This document shows positions 6,782 to 9,866 of a DNA stretch of 9,866 nucleotides, in pieces. The notes under the pieces are model-generated. The model was not told the DNA's origin, ran no database searches, and saw nothing but the letters and a program-made list of their open reading frames with translations. The DNA comes from JBDRFZ01 sp043818395. GTDB lineage: Bacteria; Patescibacteriota; Patescibacteriia; 2-12-FULL-60-25. Both the position numbers and the translations under genes were made by a program. Where the stretch lies: contig JBDRFZ010000016.1 of assembly GCA_043818395.1 (NCBI GenBank), positions 1 to 9,866 on the forward strand, given 5' to 3'. The stretch's first letter is position 1. Each line of letters begins with the position of its first letter.

Positions 6782-7543
6782 TTATCTATTAATGACTTTC
6801 ATGGCTTCCTCGACCACCGTCTCGAGAGACTTCAAATCCATATCCCCCTGAATTTTAACTCCGTTAAAAAAGAGGGTCGGCGTGCCTCTTACGCCAAGCG
6901 CCATGCCATCCTGGACGGATTTTCTGACCGCCTCCAATTCCTGATCCGAGGAATAGCATCTTTCATACTTTTGCATATCCGCCCCTGTTTGTTGTGCAAA
7001 ACGGCTTAAATCTTCATCGGTACGATTTCCCTGGGTCTGAAAAAGCAGATCATGAAAGCGCCAATAACGGGCAGTGTCGTTTTGCATAAATACGCAACGC
7101 GCCGCGACAGCAGCTCTCTCGGCACGCGGATGCAATTCAGTTACGGGAAAATCTTTGAAAATCAAATAAACGTCGTCGGGATGATTTTCTGCAAGCAATC
7201 TCGCGGCAGGTTCCGAGTTTTTACAATATGTACAATCCAAATCTATATATTCTACAACTTTGACTTTAGCCTCCGGATTACCGAGAGTCGGATTGCTACC
7301 TTCCTCCAGACGTTGTAAATCTTCCTCTGTCACTATTGCACTGGCAAAAAGTTTGGATAATGCAGCGCGAAAATTTTCTTCTTTGACGATTTTTGTTAAA
7401 TCCTGTCCATCTTTGAGCAGTGGATAATATTTAATGATCTGATAAACGATATTGCCGGCAAAAAGTAAAACCATGACACCCAATAAAAGCGCTGTCATTA
7501 TCAACGGCCTTTTATACCAGGGCCGCAAAACGCCACTCGGCAT
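6782..7543 (-). CDS. Membrane-anchored DsbA-family thiol oxidoreductase
   Basis: The 253 residues start with a short cytoplasmic segment and one membrane helix (about 14-34), which anchors a thioredoxin fold (about 85-250) outside the membrane. The active site is CTYC (104-107) in EYIDLDCTYCKNSEP. The cis-proline loop is GVRGTPTLFFNG (217-228). F132-P133 and the helical insert match the DsbA/BdbD-like Thioredoxin_4 family. A second cysteine pair, C150 and C196, could form a structural disulfide. The family oxidises, or sometimes isomerises, cysteines of exported proteins. It is the first gene of an operon whose second gene encodes a secreted protein with 36 cysteines, the obvious candidate substrate. 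No DsbB or VKOR re-oxidant is in the window. The family is secure; oxidase rather than reductase is inferred. Confidence 0.9.
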   Translation of the reverse strand: MPSGVLRPWYKRPLIMTALLLGVMVLLFAGNIVYQIIKYYPLLKDGQDLTKIVKEENFRAALSKLFASAIVTEEDLQRLEEGSNPTLGNPEAKVKVVEYIDLDCTYCKNSEPAARLLAENHPDDVYLIFKDFPVTELHPRAERAAVAARCVFMQNDTARYWRFHDLLFQTQGNRTDEDLSRFAQQTGADMQKYERCYSSDQELEAVRKSVQDGMALGVRGTPTLFFNGVKIQGDMDLKSLETVVEEAMKVINR

Positions 7544-7549
7544 ATATAA

Positions 7550-7555
7550 AGTGTA
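7550..7555 (-). promoter_or_regulatory. Extended -10 promoter of the dsbA-like operon, possibly leaderless
   Basis: On the minus strand, TGATACACT gives an extended -10 (TGn before TACACT, 4 of 6 to consensus). The -10 ends 6 nt before the ATG at 7543, so transcription is predicted to start at or next to the A of the ATG. No good -35 lies at 16-18 bp, as is common for extended -10 promoters. No Shine-Dalgarno motif could fit in such a transcript. Confidence 0.4.
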
Positions 7556-7576
7556 TCACAATAAATCATTGCCCGC

Positions 7577-7605
7577 TTGACTACCATTTAGAATGAGGAT
7601 ACGCT
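7577..7605 (+). promoter_or_regulatory. Candidate promoter of secG, nearly leaderless
   Basis: TTGACT (7577-7582), a 17-bp spacer, then TACGCT (7600-7605, 3 of 6 at -10). The -35 hexamer and spacing are the same as in the rplS candidate. Transcription would start near 7612, about 4 nt before the secG ATG. A GAGGA at 7595-7599 lies 16 nt from the ATG, too far for a normal ribosome site. Confidence 0.4.
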
Positions 7606-7615
7606 CTTTTTTGCT

Positions 7616-7837
7616 ATGCGGTTCGTAATATTATCCATTGTACAAATTGTCATTTCCGTTCTCCTTATAACGGCCATCCTGCTTCAACAGAGGGGTACGG
7701 GTTTAGGTATGGCCTTTGGCGGCGGAGGCGAGGTTTTCAGGACTAAACGCGGTATTGAAAAAGGACTTTTCTACGTCAGCATAGTCTTGTCTGTATTATT
7801 TTTCTTAACCGCTATTCTGAACGTAGCCTTAAGCTAA
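7616..7837 (+). CDS. secG: Preprotein translocase subunit SecG
   Basis: The 73 residues fit the short SecG family, an accessory subunit of the SecYEG export channel. Helix 1 spans about 3-24 (FVILSIVQIVISVLLITAILLQ). It is followed by the diagnostic loop QQRGTGLGMAFGGGGEVFRTKRG (24-46), and helix 2 spans about 50-71. The conserved LLQ.RGTGLG and F(R)TKRG segments make the assignment firm. The gene starts at ATG 7616 without a visible Shine-Dalgarno motif and is divergent from the dsbA-like operon. The solute-binding gene begins 8 bp after its stop, so the two are probably cotranscribed. Confidence 0.95.
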   Translation: MRFVILSIVQIVISVLLITAILLQQRGTGLGMAFGGGGEVFRTKRGIEKGLFYVSIVLSVLFFLTAILNVALS

Positions 7838-7845
7838 GCTTTACC

Positions 7846-9720
7846 ATGAACATTACCACGTTCTTCGGTCACTTCAGCCGAATGGGACGTCGGTTCATGT
7901 TTTGGCGATCCCGTAAAAATCCGATCGAAGAACAGCGGCCGGAACAATCCCATGATCATGCCCTGGTATTATCCGTTACTTCGCCCAGGCAAATACCGGG
8001 AGCAAGACAACTTAGATATGTATTCAGAATTTTAACTTTGACGGAAAGACGGATATTTTTCGGCGCCTTCATCCTTGGTTCTCTTTCGTTAATCGTGGCC
8101 TTCGCTTTTTTTATAAAATCCCATGTTTCCGAAGTACCTGCTGTCGGCGGTACCTACTCCGAGGCGCTGATCGGACAACCAAAATACCTAAATCCGATAG
8201 ATTCGATAAACAACGACATAGATCGGGATTTGGTCAGATTGATATTCTCCGGTCTGTTTAAGATGGACGGCCTGAAAACAATTCCTGATCTAGCGGAACA
8301 ATATGACTGGTCGGAAGACGGAAAAACCTTTAACGTGCGCCTGCGGATGGATGCGAAATTTCATAATGGAGAAAAAGTAACCATGGATGACGTACTCTTT
8401 ACTTTTGACTCTATTCAGGATCCCAACCGAAAGAGCCCGTTATATCAAATTTTTAAAAACGTAAAAATTTCAGCTTCCGACGAACAAACCCTGACCTTCC
8501 AGTTGCAACAACCGGACGCTTCGTTTTTATCTCAGTTGACCATAGGCATTCTGCCTTCCGCGCTCTGGCAGGAAATCTCGGCTTCAAACGCGCGTCTCTC
8601 TGATTTAAACTTAAAGCCGATCGGCTCCGGTCCGTTCCGCATTAAATCATTTTCTCGCGACAACCTCGGCAACATTCACTCTTACACACTGGAAGGCTTT
8701 GATTCTTTTTATGGTCAAAAACCTTTTTTAAAACAATTAACCTTCCAATTTTTCGTTGATCGCAGTGAAGCGCTCGAGGCTTTCCGTTCCGGCCTGGTAG
8801 ACGGTTTAGCTTTCAGCGGATCTCACGAGATCAAAGACAGCACAGCTGAAAGAAGCCATGACGTACACTTGGATTTACCTCAAGAGACGGTGGCTTTTTT
8901 TAATACCAAAGATCCGACTCTATCAAATCGTGATGTAAGACAGGCTTTAATTTTATCGATTTTTAGAGATGACCTGATTGCAGTAACTAAAAATTCAGCA
9001 GAAATTGTTACTTCGCCTTTTCCATTTGGCACGGTTTCTTCTACGCAGTCGGACATTGAACGTTCGCGTAAATTGCTTTCGGATACAGGCTGGGTGCTGC
9101 CCGAAAACGGAACCGTACGAATCAAGGCTTCTAAAAATACCACTGCTACGCCTTCGACGAATAGCACCTCGACGAATTCAAGTACGGCCACGGCCAGTTC
9201 GACGGAATTTACATTGGAAATCTCCGTCCCAAATGAACCAGATCTTTTGGCTATCGCCGACATCCTTAAGCGACAGTGGTCACTTATTGGTGCTAAGGTG
9301 ACAATCAATTCCATGCCCACGGAAGACTTGATGAAAAAGGCGACCAAGGAGCGTTCGGCACAAATAGTATTACTCAATGTATTGCTCGGCCCGGATCAAA
9401 ATATTTCACCTTTTTGGTCTAGCAGGGAAACTTTGGAGAGGGGTTTAAATATTTCAAACGTTTCGGACCGTGTTATTGACGATGCCCTGACAAAATTACA
9501 AGCCGCAACTTCAACCGAGGCAATAAACCAGGGTGAAGCTGAGGTTACGCAAGCTATCGAACGATTATATCCCGCAGCCTTCTTACTCAGACCTGTCCAG
9601 CATTTTCTAATTTCTACTAAAATTAAAATACCGCGTTATAGATTCCTGATAAGCGCTCCCGCGGAACGTTTTACCGATTTAATAAAATGGTATAAAAATA
9701 CAAAATGGCAATGGAATTAA
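7846..9720 (+). CDS. Membrane-anchored family 5 (peptide/oligopeptide-type) solute-binding protein
   Basis: The 624 residues contain a basic N-terminal cytoplasmic region (1-68), one membrane helix (about 70-90), and a family 5 extracellular solute-binding domain (about 100-600). Family signatures include the start GGTYSEALIGQPKYLNPID (101-119), FNVRLRMDAKFHNGEKVTMDDVLFTF (162-187), IGSGPFRI (259-266) and NRDVRQALILSI (361-372). In classical Dpp/Opp systems this domain delivers peptides to an ABC permease. None is present here, and this orphan anchored form next to secG is familiar in Patescibacteria. A Ser/Thr/Asn-only run at 430-453 interrupts the second lobe. The start chosen is ATG 7846, 8 bp after secG, with no clear ribosome site, so coupling is likely. 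ATG at 7882 or 7897 is possible. The stop lies 7 bp before the right IS end. Confidence 0.88.
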   Translation: MNITTFFGHFSRMGRRFMFWRSRKNPIEEQRPEQSHDHALVLSVTSPRQIPGARQLRYVFRILTLTERRIFFGAFILGSLSLIVAFAFFIKSHVSEVPAVGGTYSEALIGQPKYLNPIDSINNDIDRDLVRLIFSGLFKMDGLKTIPDLAEQYDWSEDGKTFNVRLRMDAKFHNGEKVTMDDVLFTFDSIQDPNRKSPLYQIFKNVKISASDEQTLTFQLQQPDASFLSQLTIGILPSALWQEISASNARLSDLNLKPIGSGPFRIKSFSRDNLGNIHSYTLEGFDSFYGQKPFLKQLTFQFFVDRSEALEAFRSGLVDGLAFSGSHEIKDSTAERSHDVHLDLPQETVAFFNTKDPTLSNRDVRQALILSIFRDDLIAVTKNSAEIVTSPFPFGTVSSTQSDIERSRKLLSDTGWVLPENGTVRIKASKNTTATPSTNSTSTNSSTATASSTEFTLEISVPNEPDLLAIADILKRQWSLIGAKVTINSMPTEDLMKKATKERSAQIVLLNVLLGPDQNISPFWSSRETLERGLNISNVSDRVIDDALTKLQAATSTEAINQGEAEVTQAIERLYPAAFLLRPVQHFLISTKIKIPRYRFLISAPAERFTDLIKWYKNTKWQWN

Positions 9721-9727
9721 TTTATAC

Positions 9728-9866
9728 TGTCAAACGGAAGTTAGAATGTCCTCTTTCTAGGGAAGTTAGAATGTCCCTTTTTAAGAGGCGGCTTTTTGGG
9801 CATCGGCATGGAACCTCTGCCGCCAGGGATGGTCGGCTCGAGGCTTAGTCGATTGCGGTGCTGACC
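9728..9866 (-). mobile_element. Insertion sequence end, right copy (partial)
   Basis: This is an exact 139-bp reverse complement of 2-140. The tip TGTCAAACGG is at 9728, and the two repeats GGAAGTTAGAATGTCC are at 9736-9751 and 9761-9776. The element points out of the window and is cut by the window edge. The bases before it (TTTATAC) and the bases after the left copy (ATCCTGC) are unrelated, so the two ends do not represent one insertion with a shared target duplication. Confidence 0.7.
9781..9866 (-). CDS. C-terminal tail of a transposase (partial, second copy)
   Basis: This is the same open frame as at the left end, read on the minus strand and ending at TAA (9783-9781), with the HPWR-containing basic tail. 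It is cut at the window edge. The same reservation about frame and family applies as for the left copy. Confidence 0.4.
   Translation of the reverse strand, partial: SAPQSTKPRADHPWRQRFHADAQKAAS

Noticed and set aside
8880..9377. Minus-strand open frame of 165 codons opposite the solute-binding gene
   Set aside because: It lies wholly inside a well-supported family 5 binding protein, has no recognisable motif or ribosome site, and reads as a shadow frame.
1..9866. Composite transposon carrying the whole window as cargo
   Set aside because: The cargo is housekeeping genes (rplS, uvrA, secG), the bases beside the two IS tips do not match, and an assembly break in a repeat explains the ends more simply.

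Overview
The window looks like a chromosomal fragment of a candidate phyla radiation bacterium (Candidatus Patescibacteria, probably a Parcubacteria-type lineage). The strongest clues are protein architectures common in these genomes. One is a secreted Big-1 protein with a C-terminal domain of the 'VYYYALNGKRFVFSNEKVYFSWY' type. Another is a VirB2-like two-helix T4SS-pilin segment inside a large cysteine-rich secreted protein. The third is an orphan, membrane-anchored family 5 solute-binding protein directly after secG. The lineage is inferred from family resemblance read by eye, not from a tree.

Layout from left to right. Positions 1-140 are the outer end of an insertion sequence (IS), with the tail of a transposase gene reading into the window. 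rplS (203-544, +) follows and meets a secreted Big-1 protein (541-1428, -) tail to tail; their stop codons share one TTAA. uvrA (1487-4372, -) is full length. Positions 4373-4490 are a short gene-free stretch with a candidate uvrA promoter and a cluster of GGAAGTCA repeats related to the flanking IS end. Next comes a two-gene minus-strand operon: a DsbA-like oxidoreductase (6782-7543) followed 11 bp later by a 759-residue secreted protein with 36 cysteines (4491-6770). A 72-bp divergent promoter region separates this operon from secG (7616-7837, +) and the anchored solute-binding protein (7846-9720, +). Positions 9728-9866 are the same IS end in inverted orientation.

Most of the window concerns the cell envelope. 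SecG supports export; DsbA could oxidise the cysteine-rich pilin-like product encoded with it; the Big-1 protein and the solute-binding protein are also predicted to lie outside the membrane. rplS and uvrA are housekeeping genes for the ribosome and nucleotide excision repair. The best candidate for an under-described system is the DsbA plus 36-cysteine pilin-fusion operon. The terminal inverted repeats are best explained by an assembly that stopped in two copies of one multicopy IS, not by a biological composite transposon.

No rRNA, tRNA, CRISPR array or riboswitch was seen. No stretch longer than 300 bp lacks a gene.
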